Assembly: GCF_010093385.1 (NCBI RefSeq)
Contig: NZ_PDWV01000010.1
Coordinates: 19,806-83,805, forward strand
Length of the DNA: 64,000 nt
Source: Pseudoxanthomonas mexicana
GTDB taxonomy: Bacteria; Pseudomonadota; Gammaproteobacteria; Xanthomonadales; Xanthomonadaceae
Reading direction: 5' to 3'
The position numbers and the translations under genes were made by a program. Positions 26,099 through 36,600 of this stretch are shown one piece after another (position 1 is the stretch's first letter; each line of letters opens with the position of its first letter). Under the pieces are notes generated by a model. That model had not been told where the DNA came from, did not search any database, and saw only the letters and a program-made list of their open reading frames with translations.

Positions 26099-27112
26099 TC
26101 AACCGCCGCCATTGATCTCCGGCATCGGCATGGCGTCGACCGGCACGGTGGGGTCGGTCTCGTCCTGCATGTACTCCGGCAACTCGCCTTCGGACGGTTG
26201 CTGCGGGGTGCGGTGGCTTTCGATCTGGTAGTTGCGGCGCTGCAGCCACGAGTCGCGGACCAGCGCGTAGTCGTCCACCGCGCCCTCGCGCAGGCTGTCC
26301 AGCGAGAGCAGCTGCGCGCGCGTGTCCACCAGGTTCAGGCCCTGCAGGAAAATGCGGGTCTTGTCGTCCTCGATCTGGCGCACCGGACTGAGCGGCATGT
26401 CGCCGGCCATCCCCAGCACATCGCGGACCGTGCGCGGGCCGAAGAATGGCAGTTCGATGTAGCGCGAACGGCGCCAACCCCACGTGCCCAGCGTCTGCCC
26501 GAAATCCTCGCTGCGGCGCTTCATCTTCAGGTCGCTGGCCGGGTCGAACAGGCCGCCGATGCCCAGCGTGGAATTCACCACGAAGCGCCCGAACGTCTGT
26601 GTGGCATCGCGCGGGCGGCCCTGCAGCAGCTGGTTCACCATGGTCAGCGGCTGGCGCAGGTTGTCGAAGAAGTTGCCCACGCCCAGCCGAACCGGGCGCG
26701 GCACCGCCGCCACGTAGGCACGGGCGAGCGGGCGGGCGACGGTGCGGTCGACGGCGTTGTTGAAGCGGGGGACCTGGCGATTGAACTTCTCCCACGGGTC
26801 GTACGCGACCGGCGCCTGCACCGGCGCGGGCAGGGTGGGATCGGCGACCGGGTCGTAGGTGGCGCTCTGGCCGTAGATGGCGGCGAAATCGTCCTCGCCT
26901 TCAGACGCCGTGGCGTTGTCCGCCATCGGTGCGGGTGCATCGATACTGGCGGGGTCGATCGGCGGCTCGGGGGGCAACGGAGCCGCCGCCGTGGCGGTGC
27001 TGTCGATCACCGTGGCCTCAGCCGGCGCGGCCGCCGACGGCTTGGGTGCCGACGCGCAGGCGCTCGCCAGGGCGGCCAGCAGGACCACGGTACTGAGGCG
27101 GAACAGATTCAT
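26099..27112 (-). CDS. mlaA: MlaA (VacJ) lipoprotein of the phospholipid-retention system
   Basis: This 337-residue protein has a lipobox (LASAC). An alanine/proline-rich linker is followed by the MlaA core: YDPWEKFNRQVPRFNNAVDRTVARPLARAY, then PVRLGVGNFFDNLRQPLTMVNQLLQG, LGIGGLFDPASD and DFGQTLGTWGW. MlaA sits in the outer membrane as a ring that removes misplaced phospholipids and passes them to MlaC. It is the last gene of the operon, 28 bp after mlaB. The core is normal; the N-terminal linker (about 90 residues) is longer than in E. coli. Confidence 0.95.
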   Translation of the reverse strand: MNLFRLSTVVLLAALASACASAPKPSAAAPAEATVIDSTATAAAPLPPEPPIDPASIDAPAPMADNATASEGEDDFAAIYGQSATYDPVADPTLPAPVQAPVAYDPWEKFNRQVPRFNNAVDRTVARPLARAYVAAVPRPVRLGVGNFFDNLRQPLTMVNQLLQGRPRDATQTFGRFVVNSTLGIGGLFDPASDLKMKRRSEDFGQTLGTWGWRRSRYIELPFFGPRTVRDVLGMAGDMPLSPVRQIEDDKTRIFLQGLNLVDTRAQLLSLDSLREGAVDDYALVRDSWLQRRNYQIESHRTPQQPSEGELPEYMQDETDPTVPVDAMPMPEINGGG

Positions 27113-27140
27113 CCTGATTCCTGGAAACTGCGGGTGGGGG

Positions 27141-27449
27141 TTACGCCGGGAAATCCAGCTCCGGCGTGAGGCGGTACGCGGCCTGCAGATCGGCCAGGCC
27201 GGCGGGCTGGCCTTCGACGCGGGGTACCGCGCCGGCGGCGCGCGCGCGCGCGGCCAGTTCCGCCAACAGTGCCAGTCCGGCGCTGGCGACGGTAGTGACG
27301 TTGGTCAGGACGAAGCGTTGCACGCCTGCCAGCTGCGCCGCGGCCTGCACCCACAGCGCCGCGGCCGCGGCGCGGTCCAGCGCGCCGGCGAACACCAGCG
27401 CGTCGCCGTCCCGCCTGATGTGGGCGTCACTTGCCGCTGGCACTGCCAT
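27141..27449 (-). CDS. mlaB: STAS-domain protein MlaB
   Basis: This 102-residue single STAS domain has an N-terminal strand (IRRDGDALVFAGALDRAAAAALW), the central FVLTNVTTVASAGLALLAELAARA helix and a short tail. In the MlaFEDB transporter, MlaB binds the ATPase MlaF and regulates it. Its start lies 23 bp inside the mlaC gene, so its ribosome-binding site is within mlaC coding sequence and its translation is probably coupled. Confidence 0.88.
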   Translation of the reverse strand: MAVPAASDAHIRRDGDALVFAGALDRAAAAALWVQAAAQLAGVQRFVLTNVTTVASAGLALLAELAARARAAGAVPRVEGQPAGLADLQAAYRLTPELDFPA

Positions 27450-28101
27450 TGACCTGCAGCTTGCCGGACTTCAGGTCCGAGGCCACCTGCGCGATGGACT
27501 TCTGGCGCAGCGGGGTGTCGAACTGGGTCTTGAAGGTCTGCACGAAGGACACGCCTTCCGGCAGCACGTCGAACACCTTCCACTGGCCCCCGACGTTGCG
27601 CGCATAGAACGTGATCGGGGTGACCGTCTGGTCGGGCTGCACGAACTCGGTCTCGACCTTCACGCCCTTGCCGCCCGGCAACGGCGACTCGGACTTCACC
27701 CGCACCTTCAGCCGTGCGTTGAAGTCGGCCAGCCGCGCACCGTAGGCCGACAGCAGGCGCTCGGTCAGGGCCTGGCCGAACAGCTTCACGTCGGCGTCGG
27801 AGGCGCCACGGCCATGCACGCCCAGCACCAGACGGGCCGAATAGTCGCCATCGAACAGCGTGTTGAACTCGCTGGTGACGTACTGGCGCAGCGCGGCCGG
27901 GTTCGCCTTGAACTCGGCGCGGCGCTGGTCGAGCGTGGCCAGGATGCGCGTGCTGCTGCCCAGTACCACCTGGCTGGCGCTGTTCTCCTTCGCGGCGGCG
28001 GCCGGGACGGCGCCCTGCGCGGACACGGTGGCCGGCGCGGCCGCCAGCAGGGCCGCCGACAGGGCGATGGACAGAAGGGAATGCTTGGTCAGGGTCTTCA
28101 T
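27427..28101 (-). CDS. mlaC: Periplasmic phospholipid-binding protein MlaC
   Basis: This 224-residue protein has a Sec signal peptide cleaved after VSAQ. The Tol-Tol-Q-type MlaC fold follows: ALRQYVTSEFNTLFDGDYSARLVLG, then FGQALTERLLSAYGARL, VKVETEFVQPDQTVTPITFYARN and GGQWKVFDVLPEGVSFVQTFK. MlaC shuttles phospholipid between MlaA in the outer membrane and MlaD in the inner membrane. The ATG overlaps the mlaD stop (ATGA), typical of tight operons. Confidence 0.95.
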   Translation of the reverse strand: MKTLTKHSLLSIALSAALLAAAPATVSAQGAVPAAAAKENSASQVVLGSSTRILATLDQRRAEFKANPAALRQYVTSEFNTLFDGDYSARLVLGVHGRGASDADVKLFGQALTERLLSAYGARLADFNARLKVRVKSESPLPGGKGVKVETEFVQPDQTVTPITFYARNVGGQWKVFDVLPEGVSFVQTFKTQFDTPLRQKSIAQVASDLKSGKLQVNGSASGK

Positions 28102-28637
28102 GGCGTGGGTTCTTCCGTAACGGGGGGCGCGGTCTCGCCGCTGGCCGGGGTTTCCCCGGAGCCTGCGCCGGCATTGTTGGCGCCGCCGCTGAACATGTAC
28201 TTGCCGGCCAGCTGCAGCAGGTCCACCGCAGGCTGGGTGAAAGCGATCTCGTCGCCGTCCTTCAGCGGCTCGGGATCGCCGCCAGGCGACAGGCCGATGT
28301 AGTTCTCGCCCAGCAGGCCGCTGGTGAAGATGCCCGCCGCGGTATCGGCCGGCAGGTCCTTGTAGCGGCTGTCGATGGACAGGGTGACGATGGAGTCGAA
28401 CTTGACCTGATCCAGCTGAATGTCGGCCACCTGGCCGATCACCACGCCGCCGATCTTCACCGGCGCCTGCTTTCGCAGCTGGCCCAGGTTGGAGAAGCGC
28501 GCGGTCAGCTCGTAGCTGCCGCCGCCCACGCCGAAACGCTTGTTGGTGGAAGCCAGTGCCAGCACCAGCAGCGAGGCCAGGGCCAGCAGCAGGAAGGCGC
28601 CGACGGCGAATTCGAGTCGGGGTCCACGGATGGACAT
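28098..28637 (-). CDS. mlaD: MCE-domain protein MlaD
   Basis: This 179-residue protein has one N-terminal transmembrane helix (EFAVGAFLLLALASLLVLALA). The MCE domain has GSYELTARFSNLGQLRKQAPVKIGGVVIGQV and the hydrophobic pore loop near GLLGENYIGLSPGGD. MlaD forms a hexameric lipid channel on the periplasmic side of MlaE. A glycine/proline-rich tail of about 30 residues is specific to this lineage. It lies three bases from mlaE. Confidence 0.95.
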   Translation of the reverse strand: MSIRGPRLEFAVGAFLLLALASLLVLALASTNKRFGVGGGSYELTARFSNLGQLRKQAPVKIGGVVIGQVADIQLDQVKFDSIVTLSIDSRYKDLPADTAAGIFTSGLLGENYIGLSPGGDPEPLKDGDEIAFTQPAVDLLQLAGKYMFSGGANNAGAGSGETPASGETAPPVTEEPTP

Positions 28638-28640
28638 GGG

Positions 28641-29393
28641 TCAGCTCCTGAACAGCAATGCAGACATGACGAAATTGAACATCAGCACCAGCAGCGAGGC
28701 GTTCACCACCGCACGGGTGGTGGCCACGGAGGTGCCCTCGATGGTCGGCTCGGCGTGGAAGCCCACGTAGGCGGCCACCAGCGCGGCGGTGCCGCCGAAC
28801 ACGGCGGACTTCAGCAGCGCCACGCCGAAGTCGTCCCAGAAATCTACGCTGTTCTGCAGCGCCGACCAGAACGTGCCGTTGTCCAGGCCGAGCACGTGCA
28901 CGGCCTCGAAGTAGCTGGCGCTGATCGCCAGCGAGCAGAAGAAGCCGGTCAGCAGCGGCACCGTCAGCACCGCCGCCCAGAAGCGCGGCGCCACGGCCTT
29001 GGCCACCGGGTCGATCGCCATCAGTTCCAGCGCCTTGATCTGGTCGGTGGCGCGCATCAGGCCCAGTTCGGCGGCGATGGAGCTGCCGGCGCGGCCGATG
29101 AACAGCAACGCGGTCAGCACCGGGCCCAGTTCGCGGTACAGCGACAGGCCCAGCAGCGTGGACAGCGCGTCGCTGGCGCCGAACGTGGTCAGCGTGCGAT
29201 AGCCCTGCAGCGTCAGCACCAGGCCCACGAACGCGCCGCCGACGGCGATGATCGGCAGGGAACGGCCGCCGATCTTGTAGATCTCGCGGGTCAGTTCGGC
29301 CAGGAAGTCGCGGGTCGGCGTGGACGCGCGGAACACCGACAGCGAGAACAGGCCGGCGCGGCCCAGCGACCGGATGGCGGCGGCGAAGGCCAT
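28641..29393 (-). CDS. mlaE: ABC-transporter permease MlaE
   Basis: This 250-residue protein has five to six membrane helices. The MlaE-family signatures are visible: FLAELTREIYKIGGRSLPIIAVGGAFVGLVLTLQGY, then LGPVLTALLFIGRAGSSIAAELGLMR and EQ-loop-like DQIKALELMAIDPVAKAVAPRF. It forms the membrane part of the phospholipid transporter with MlaF and MlaD. Its start shares one base with the mlaF stop (TGATG). Confidence 0.96.
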   Translation of the reverse strand: MAFAAAIRSLGRAGLFSLSVFRASTPTRDFLAELTREIYKIGGRSLPIIAVGGAFVGLVLTLQGYRTLTTFGASDALSTLLGLSLYRELGPVLTALLFIGRAGSSIAAELGLMRATDQIKALELMAIDPVAKAVAPRFWAAVLTVPLLTGFFCSLAISASYFEAVHVLGLDNGTFWSALQNSVDFWDDFGVALLKSAVFGGTAALVAAYVGFHAEPTIEGTSVATTRAVVNASLLVLMFNFVMSALLFRS

Positions 29394-30181
29394 CAGGCGG
29401 CCTCCCCGCGCTTGACCGTGTCGAACGCGATCGGACCGTCCGGCTCGCCACGCAGGAACTGCTTCACCAGCGGGTCCGACGTGGCGTCGAGTTCGGCGGG
29501 GGTGCCCGAGAACACCAGGCCACCATTGGCGATCACCACCGCCTGGTCGGCGATCGGCAGGGTCTCGTGCACGTGGTGGCTGACGATGATGCTGGTCAGG
29601 CCCAACGTGTCGTTGAGGCGCTGGATCAGGCTCATGATCACGCCCGAGGCGATGGGGTCCAGGCCGGTCAGCGGCTCGTCGTAGAGCATCAGCGGCGGGT
29701 CCAGCGCCAGCGCGCGCGCCAGCGCCACACGGCGCGCCATGCCGCCGGACAACTCGCGCGGGTAGGCGTCGGCGGCGGCACGCAGGCCGACCGCGTTCAA
29801 CTTCAGGTCCACCAGCCGGCGGATCAGTGCCTCGGGCAGCTTGGTATGCGTGCGCAGCGGCAGCGCCACGTTCTCCGCCGTGGTCAGGTCCGTCAGCAGG
29901 CCGTTGCCCTGCAGCAGCACGCCGATGCCCTTGCGCATCTCCAGCAGCGCGCGACTGCCGTGCGGCACGGGCTGGCCGAACACCTCCACCGTACCCGCGG
30001 CAGGCGGCAGCTCACCGGTCAGCGCGGCCAGCAGCGTCGATTTGCCGCTGCCGGACGGGCCAAGGACGGCAGTAATGCTGCCGCGCGGCACCGTCAGGTC
30101 GATGCCGCGCAGGATGGTGCGGCCGCCGCGGTCAAGGCGGAGGCCGGACAGGTGCACGGCAGGGGCGTCGGCAGGCGTCAT
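29393..30181 (-). CDS. mlaF: ABC-transporter ATPase MlaF
   Basis: In this 262-residue ATPase, Walker A (LGPSGSGKSTLLAAL), the signature motif (ELSGGMARRVALARALALDP), Walker B (LMLYDEPLTGLDP) and the switch histidine (SHHVHE) are all intact. It powers phospholipid transport across the cell envelope. It is the first gene of the operon mlaFEDCBA and is divergent from recC; the 200-bp AT-richer region between them should carry both promoters. Confidence 0.96.
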   Translation of the reverse strand: MTPADAPAVHLSGLRLDRGGRTILRGIDLTVPRGSITAVLGPSGSGKSTLLAALTGELPPAAGTVEVFGQPVPHGSRALLEMRKGIGVLLQGNGLLTDLTTAENVALPLRTHTKLPEALIRRLVDLKLNAVGLRAAADAYPRELSGGMARRVALARALALDPPLMLYDEPLTGLDPIASGVIMSLIQRLNDTLGLTSIIVSHHVHETLPIADQAVVIANGGLVFSGTPAELDATSDPLVKQFLRGEPDGPIAFDTVKRGEAA

Positions 30182-30387
30182 GGGCGTCGTCGGCGAGCGG
30201 GTCCGTGGACCGGGGTCAACGGGTTAACGGAAAAACAACGGCGTAGCTTCGCGGCCAGCGGCTGAACATAAACCGTACCGCGCAGTTTGATTATTGTGGC
30301 ACCCGGGCAGCGCCCGCGCGCACGGCCGTGCGGGATGCTGTGGCCCAAACCGTCCGGTCTCCGGTGCTGCGACCGCCATCCGGCACA

Positions 30388-33300
30388 ATGACGGTGACGA
30401 TGACCGCCGACGCCGCGCCCGACTTCCGCCTGTATCCCTCCAACGCACTGGAGTTGCTGGCGGCGTTGCTGGCCGAGGAGCTGCGCAATCCGGTGCCGGG
30501 CCAGTCGCCGCTTGCGCCGGATGTCGTGCTGATCCCTCAAGTGGCGATGCGACGTTGGCTGCAGGCCACGCTGGCGACCCGGTACGGTGTGGCCGCCAAC
30601 CTGGAATTTCTCACCCCCGGCGAGTTCGTCGCCCGCGCGCTGGACGCCAATCTCGGTCCGAGCACCGATGACCTGGACATGGCGGCCCTGCAGTGGCGCC
30701 TGTACGGCGCGCTGGGCGATCCGACGCTGCGCGGCACGCCCGCGATGGCATCGATGGATGCCTGGCTGGGCGATGGCGACCCGCTGAAGCCCTGGGCGCT
30801 GGCCGGCGAACTGGCCGGCGTGTACGAGAAGTACCAGGCCTGGCGCCGCGACTGGCTGCTGCGCTGGGAAGCGGGCGCCGACCCGGACGACGCCCAGGCG
30901 CGACTGTGGCGCGCGGTCGCCGCCGGGCGCGACTACCGTGCACGCCGCATCCATGACTACCTCGCGCGCTTCGGCCGCGACGACGGCCCGCTCCCGCAGG
31001 GCCTGCCGAAGCGCCTCCTGGTGTTCGCCACCCTCAACATCTCGCCCGACGTGCTCCGCGTGCTGGCCACCCAGGCGCGCGTGGGCACGCTGCATTTCTA
31101 CCTGCCCACGCCGGCGCGCGGCTACTGGGGAGACCTGCAGACGCTGCGCGAGCGCCGCCGCAGTGGCGACAGCGCGCTGTTCGCCGACGACGTGCAGGAG
31201 AACCCGTTGCTGCAGGCCTGGGGCGCCGCCGGCCGCGACTTCATGGCGCTGCTGGGGGACTACGAAGTGGTGCACCCGCGCGCCGAGATCGACGTCTACG
31301 CCGATCCGCTGTCCACGCAGGGCCCCGACACGCTGCTGCGGCGCCTGCAGTCGGACCTGTTCCACCGTCGCGCGCCGGCCGTGCCGCCGCCGCGCACCGT
31401 GCTCGACCTGGCCGATGCCAGCCTGCAGGTCCACGCCTGTCACACCCGCCTGCGCGAGCTGCAGGTGCTGCACGACCAGCTGCGCGCCCTGCTGGACGAC
31501 CCGCGCTTCGATCCGCCGCTGCAGCCGCGCGAGATCGCGGTGCTGGCGCCGGACATCGATCCGTACGTGCCCTACCTGGATGCGGTGTTCGGCGGCACCG
31601 GCCACGACGATGCGCTGCCCTGGGCGCTGGCCGATACCAGCCCGCTGGCGAGCGAACCGTTGGCCGAGGTGTTCCTGCGCCTGCTGGACCTGCCGGTGTC
31701 GCGCTTCGGCCTGGATGAGGTGCTCGACCTGCTGGCCAGCGCGCCCATGGCCGAAGCCTCCGGGCTGGACAGCGACGCCATCGACCGCCTGCATGCTGGC
31801 TGCGCCAGGCAGGCGCGCGTTGGGGCCTGGATGCCGCGCACCGCGTCGCCTCGGACGCGCCGGCCGACGACGCCTACACCTGGCAGTTCGCGCTGGACCG
31901 TCTGCTGCTGGGCCACGCGAGCGGCAGCGAAGACGAGATCGCCGGTGTCGCGCCCTGGCCGGAGCTGGAAGGCAGCGGCCTGGACGCGCTCGATACGCTG
32001 GTGCGCCTGCTGCGCGAACTTGCCCGCCAGCGGCGCGTGCTCGGCGAAGCACAGACGCCTGCGCGATGGCGCGAGCGCCTGCTGCCCCTGCTCGACGCGT
32101 TGTTGCCGGACCGGCCGGCCGCCCCACGCGCGCACCGCGCGCTGGACCGCCTGCGCACCCTCATCGACCGCTTCGCCCGCGACGCGGAGACCGCCGGCTA
32201 TGGCGGTACCGTGCCGCCGGAGGTGGTGCGTGCGCACTTCGCCGACCTGCTGTCCCAGGCGGACACGCGCGCACCGCTGCTGACCGGCGGCATCAGCGTG
32301 GGCCGCATGGTACCGATGCGCCTGCTGCCATTCCGGGTCATCTGCCTGCTGGGCATGAACGACGGCGACTTCCCCCGGCGTGATCCCGCCGCCGGCCTCA
32401 ACAAGCTGACCGCCGAACTGCATGCGGGACGGCGCCTGCCCGGCGACCGTTCGACGCGGGAGGACGACCGTTTCCTGTTCCTGCAGCTGTTCGCCGCCGC
32501 GCAGGAGGTGTTCTACCTCAGCCACCTCGGCAACGACCCGCGCGACGGCAGCGTGCGCGAGCCGTCGGTGCTGGTCAGCGAACTGCTCGACGTCGCCGCG
32601 CGCTACCACGCCGATCCCGGCGCGAGGACGCGACTGGTCGTGCGCCACACGCTGCAGCCGTTCGCGCCGGAGGCATTCGGCAGCGGCGATGAACCGCGCC
32701 GCTTCAGCTACCGTGCGCGCTGGCGCGAGGCTAGCCAGCGTCTGGGCGAAGCACGACACGCCCTGGCGCCCTGGCTGTTGCAGCCGCTGCCGCCGGAGGA
32801 CGCGGGCACGACCGACCTGTCGCTCGATGCGCTGCGGCGCTTCTTCGCAGATCCCCAGGGACGCTTCCTGCAACAGCGCCTGGGTCTGCGCCTGCCCGAG
32901 CCGGTCGACCAGGGCGAGGATGTCGAGCCGCTGGTCGTCCCCGGTCGCGGGCTTGAACGCGCGCGGCTGCAACAGGCGTTGATCGACGCGATGGATGCCG
33001 GCCAGGAAGCCGGCCTGCGCGAGCGCCTGCGTGCACGCGCGCTGCTGCCATCGGGTGCGCTCGGCACCCGCCAGTTCGAGGCCATGCTGGCGCAGGCGTC
33101 TCCGTTCGCGCGGGCGCGTCGCGCGTGGCTGGCGGGCGAGACGGCGGCCTCTGCGGCCTATGCCATCGAGCTCGATGGCCGCCGCCTGCACGGCCGCGTC
33201 GCCGACGTGACCGCGCGCGGGCTGGTGCGCCTGCGCGCGGACGCACTCAACGGCAGCGCAGCGCTGCGCTGGGGATTGGACTGGCTGCTGGCCAATGCGG

Positions 33301-33698
33301 CGGGTGCGCGCCTGCCACTGGTGCAGTTCCACGACGGCGACCACCCGGGGCCGCACCTGACCGAGGCGCTGGCGCCGGAGCAGGCGCGCACGGCATTGCG
33401 CTGCCTGCTGGCTCTGCACGCGCGAGGCCTGCAGGCGCCACTGCTGTTCGCCCCCTCCACCGGCTGGGATATCTGGAACGCCGAGCCCGGAAAGCGCCGC
33501 GCCGCCGGCTGGAAGCGCTGGCACGGCGATGGCAACGGCGGTTGGGCGGAAGGCGAGGGCGAGGCGATCCGGCTCGCCCTGCGCGGTCGCGATCCCTTTG
33601 CGCGCGACGACGACTATGCCGAACTCGAGCGCACCAGCCTGGACGTCTACGACCTGCTTCGCCACGGCCGTACGCGCCACGCCGGAGGTGCGGCATGA
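30388..33698 (+). pseudogene. recC: Exodeoxyribonuclease V gamma subunit RecC, apparent 1-base frameshift
   Basis: RecC is recognised by its inactive-helicase N-terminus (FRLYPSNALELLAALLAEELR, then IPQVAMRRWLQATLATRYGVAANLEFLTPGEFV) and by the Chi-recognition half (GRMVPMRLLPFRVICLLGMNDGDFPR). The frame breaks after DRLHA near 31796. One extra base in the GC-TGG context restores WLRQAGARWGLDAAHRVAS and gives a 1103-residue protein close to E. coli RecC (1122). The stop overlaps the recB start, so the operon is otherwise normal. Loss of RecC alone would disable RecBCD, which makes a sequencing error likelier than a true pseudogene. The start is uncertain (ATG at 30388 or 30400); neither has a good ribosome-binding site. 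Confidence 0.9.
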
Positions 33699-36600
33699 GT
33701 GCCCCCGACCTGGCGGAGGAGCCTTATCTGGCGCGCGCCCTGGACGGCGTGCAACTGATCGAGGCCAGTGCCGGTACCGGCAAGACCTACACGCTGGCGA
33801 CGCTGTTCACCCGCCTGATCGTCGAACAGCGGCTGCGCATGGGCCAGGTGCTGGCGGTGACCTATACCGAAGCCGCCACCCAGGAGCTGCGCAAGCGCAT
33901 CCGGGAGCGGCTGGCGCTGGCGACGAACGTGATCGGCATGCCGGTGCGAGACGACGAGGACCATGAGATCGCGCTGACGCGCTTCATCCTGGACCGCCAT
34001 CTCGCCGGCGGCACCGAGACGCCGGCGCAGCTGGCGCGCCGCCTGCGCACCGCGGTGGAGGAAACCGACCTCGCCGCCATCTTCACCATCCACGGCTTCT
34101 GCGCTCGCGTGCTGCGCGAACATGCGCTGGAAGCGGGGCAGGGCCTGGCCGCCGTCGAACTGCTCGGCAACGCGCGCGACCTGTATGCCGAGGTCGCCGC
34201 CGACCTCTGGCGCGTGCATGCCGCCGATCCGGAGACCGCCGACGCGCTCATCGGCGTGTGGAAGGATCCCGACACCCTGGCCGAAGACCTGCCCGCACTG
34301 TGCAAGCCATTGCCGTTGTATCCGGTGGCGCCGGCGGAAGGGGACGAGGAACGGCAGGTCGCCGTCGATGCGACGCGGGCGGGACGTGCCGCGCACCTGG
34401 TCGAGGCGATCGGCCTGTACCTGGCGGAGGCGCGCGCCGTGATCGCGACGGCGTTCGACGCCAAGGTGTTCGATGGCCGCCGCGCGCGCCGACCGAGCTT
34501 CGACAAGGCGTTCCACGAACTGCAGGCCGGTGCCGTCCTCGCCGATTGGCCGCGCACCGACAAGACGCACCTGCAGAAGCTGCTGCCGGATGCCCTGCTG
34601 GGCTACTGCAAGGAAGGGCAGGAGGCGCGCGTGCCGGTATCGCCGCTGTTCGACGCCTTGCGCGACTGGTGCGAGGCCGACGATGCCTGGCAGCAGATGC
34701 AACTCGCCCGGCGTGCCGCCCTGCTCCACCGCCTGCGCGACGAAGCGCGCCAGCGCCTGCAGCTGCTCAAGCGCACGCGGCGCGTGCAGACCTACGACGA
34801 CCTGATCGACCGCGTCGCCGACGCCCTGGCTGGCGGTCCGGACACGCTGACGCTGGTGTCCCGCCTGCGCGCGCAGTACCGGATCGCACTGGTCGACGAG
34901 TTCCAGGACACGGACGAGCGCCAGTGGCAGATCTTCGCCCGCGTGTTCGGCGATTCCGACGCCGTCCGTGCGATCGGCGACGTGCCCGCCCTGTTCCTGA
35001 TCGGAGATCCGAAGCAGGCCATCTACGGCTTCCGGGGCGGTGATGTCGCCACGTACCTGTCCGCCAAGCACCATCCCGCCACCGTCCACGCCGATCCGCT
35101 GACCCACAACTTCCGCTCGCGACCTGCCGTGCTGCGCGCGGTGCAGGCGCTGTACACCGGCGCGGCGGCGGCGGGCCAGGAGGCCTTCGCGCATCCCGGC
35201 ATCCACTTCGAGGCGGTCGAGCCCGGGGGGGCGCAGCGCGACGACCATTACCTGCGCGATGGCACGCCCGCACCGGCACTGACGCTGCGGCTGCTGCGCG
35301 GTGATGCTGGACCCCTCGACGCCGACGCCTCGCGGGAAGCCGCCGTCGCCGCCTGCGTGGCGGACATCCACGCCGTCCTCTCCGCGGCCCGCGAGGATCG
35401 CGCCCTGATCAGGGGTCGGCGCGTGCAGCCCGGCGACATCGCCGTGCTGGTGCGCAACCACAAGGACGCCACGCGTGTGCAGCACGCCCTGGCGCGCGCC
35501 GGCGTGCCGGCGGTCGCTGCGGGCAGGCAGAGCCTGTTCGAGACCGCCGAGGCCGGCGAGCTGCGCACCCTGCTGCTCGCTCTGCTGCACCCCTCCGACA
35601 GCGGCCGGCTGCGTGCGGCACTGTCCACGGTGCTGTTCGGCCAGGACGCCGCCGCCATCGCCGCCCTGGAAGACGGAGGCGATGCGCAGCGCGACCACCA
35701 GGCGAAGCTGCTGCACTGGCGCGAACGCTGGCAGCGCAGCGGCCCGTTCGCACTGGTGTCCGAACTGTGCGCCGAACAGGCCACGCGGCTGCTCGGCCTG
35801 CTGGACGGCGAGCGGCGGCTGACGAACTACCTGCAACTGGGCGAGCACCTGCAGGAGGCCGCCTCCCGCACGCTGGGCCTGCAGGGTCTGCTCGACTGGC
35901 TGCAGATGCGCATCGCCCGTGCCGATCCCGGCGATGAAGCGCAGCTGCTGCGGCTGGAAAGCGATGCGCTGCGTGTGCAGATCGTCACTCTGCACAAGAG
36001 CAAGGGCCTGGAATATCCGCTGGTCTACCTGCCGTTCGCCGGGCTGGGCACCCACCGTCCCGACACCAGCCGTCACCGCATCGTGCACGACGACGATGGC
36101 CGCCGCGTGCTGCAGTGGAAGATCGACAAGGAGGATGCCGCATGGAAAGCGGCCGGTGAGGCGGCCAGGCGCGATGCCATCGCCGAGGATGCGCGGCTGC
36201 TCTATGTCGGCCTGACCCGCGCGGCGCATGCGCTGTGGATCGCGGCGGGCGATGTGAAGGATTTCGACAGGAGCCGCCTTGCGCCATTGCTTGCCGGCAT
36301 CGCCGGCCTGCGTGCGCAGGCCGACGTGCGCATCGTCGACGGCCCTGCCGAGCCGCCGCCGCCGCGCTTGGCGCAGGACGGTGCGACCGTCGTCGCGCCG
36401 GCCCGCCCCGCCCGCGGCCGCGCTGCCGCCGACTGGTGGGTCTACAGCTTCACCCAGCTCGCGCATGCCGAAGGCGCCGATCCGCTGGCTGCCGCCACCC
36501 AGGCCGATCCCGGTGGTGAAGACGAAGCGCCCGCGTCCGATGCCGACGTACTGCCCGATGCGGCCGTCACGCCTTTGGTGCAGGCCGATCCGCGTTTCGC

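Noticed and set aside
31780..31815. Programmed ribosomal frameshifting in recC
   Set aside because: No slippery heptamer or downstream stimulatory hairpin is evident, and RecC is not known to use frameshifting.
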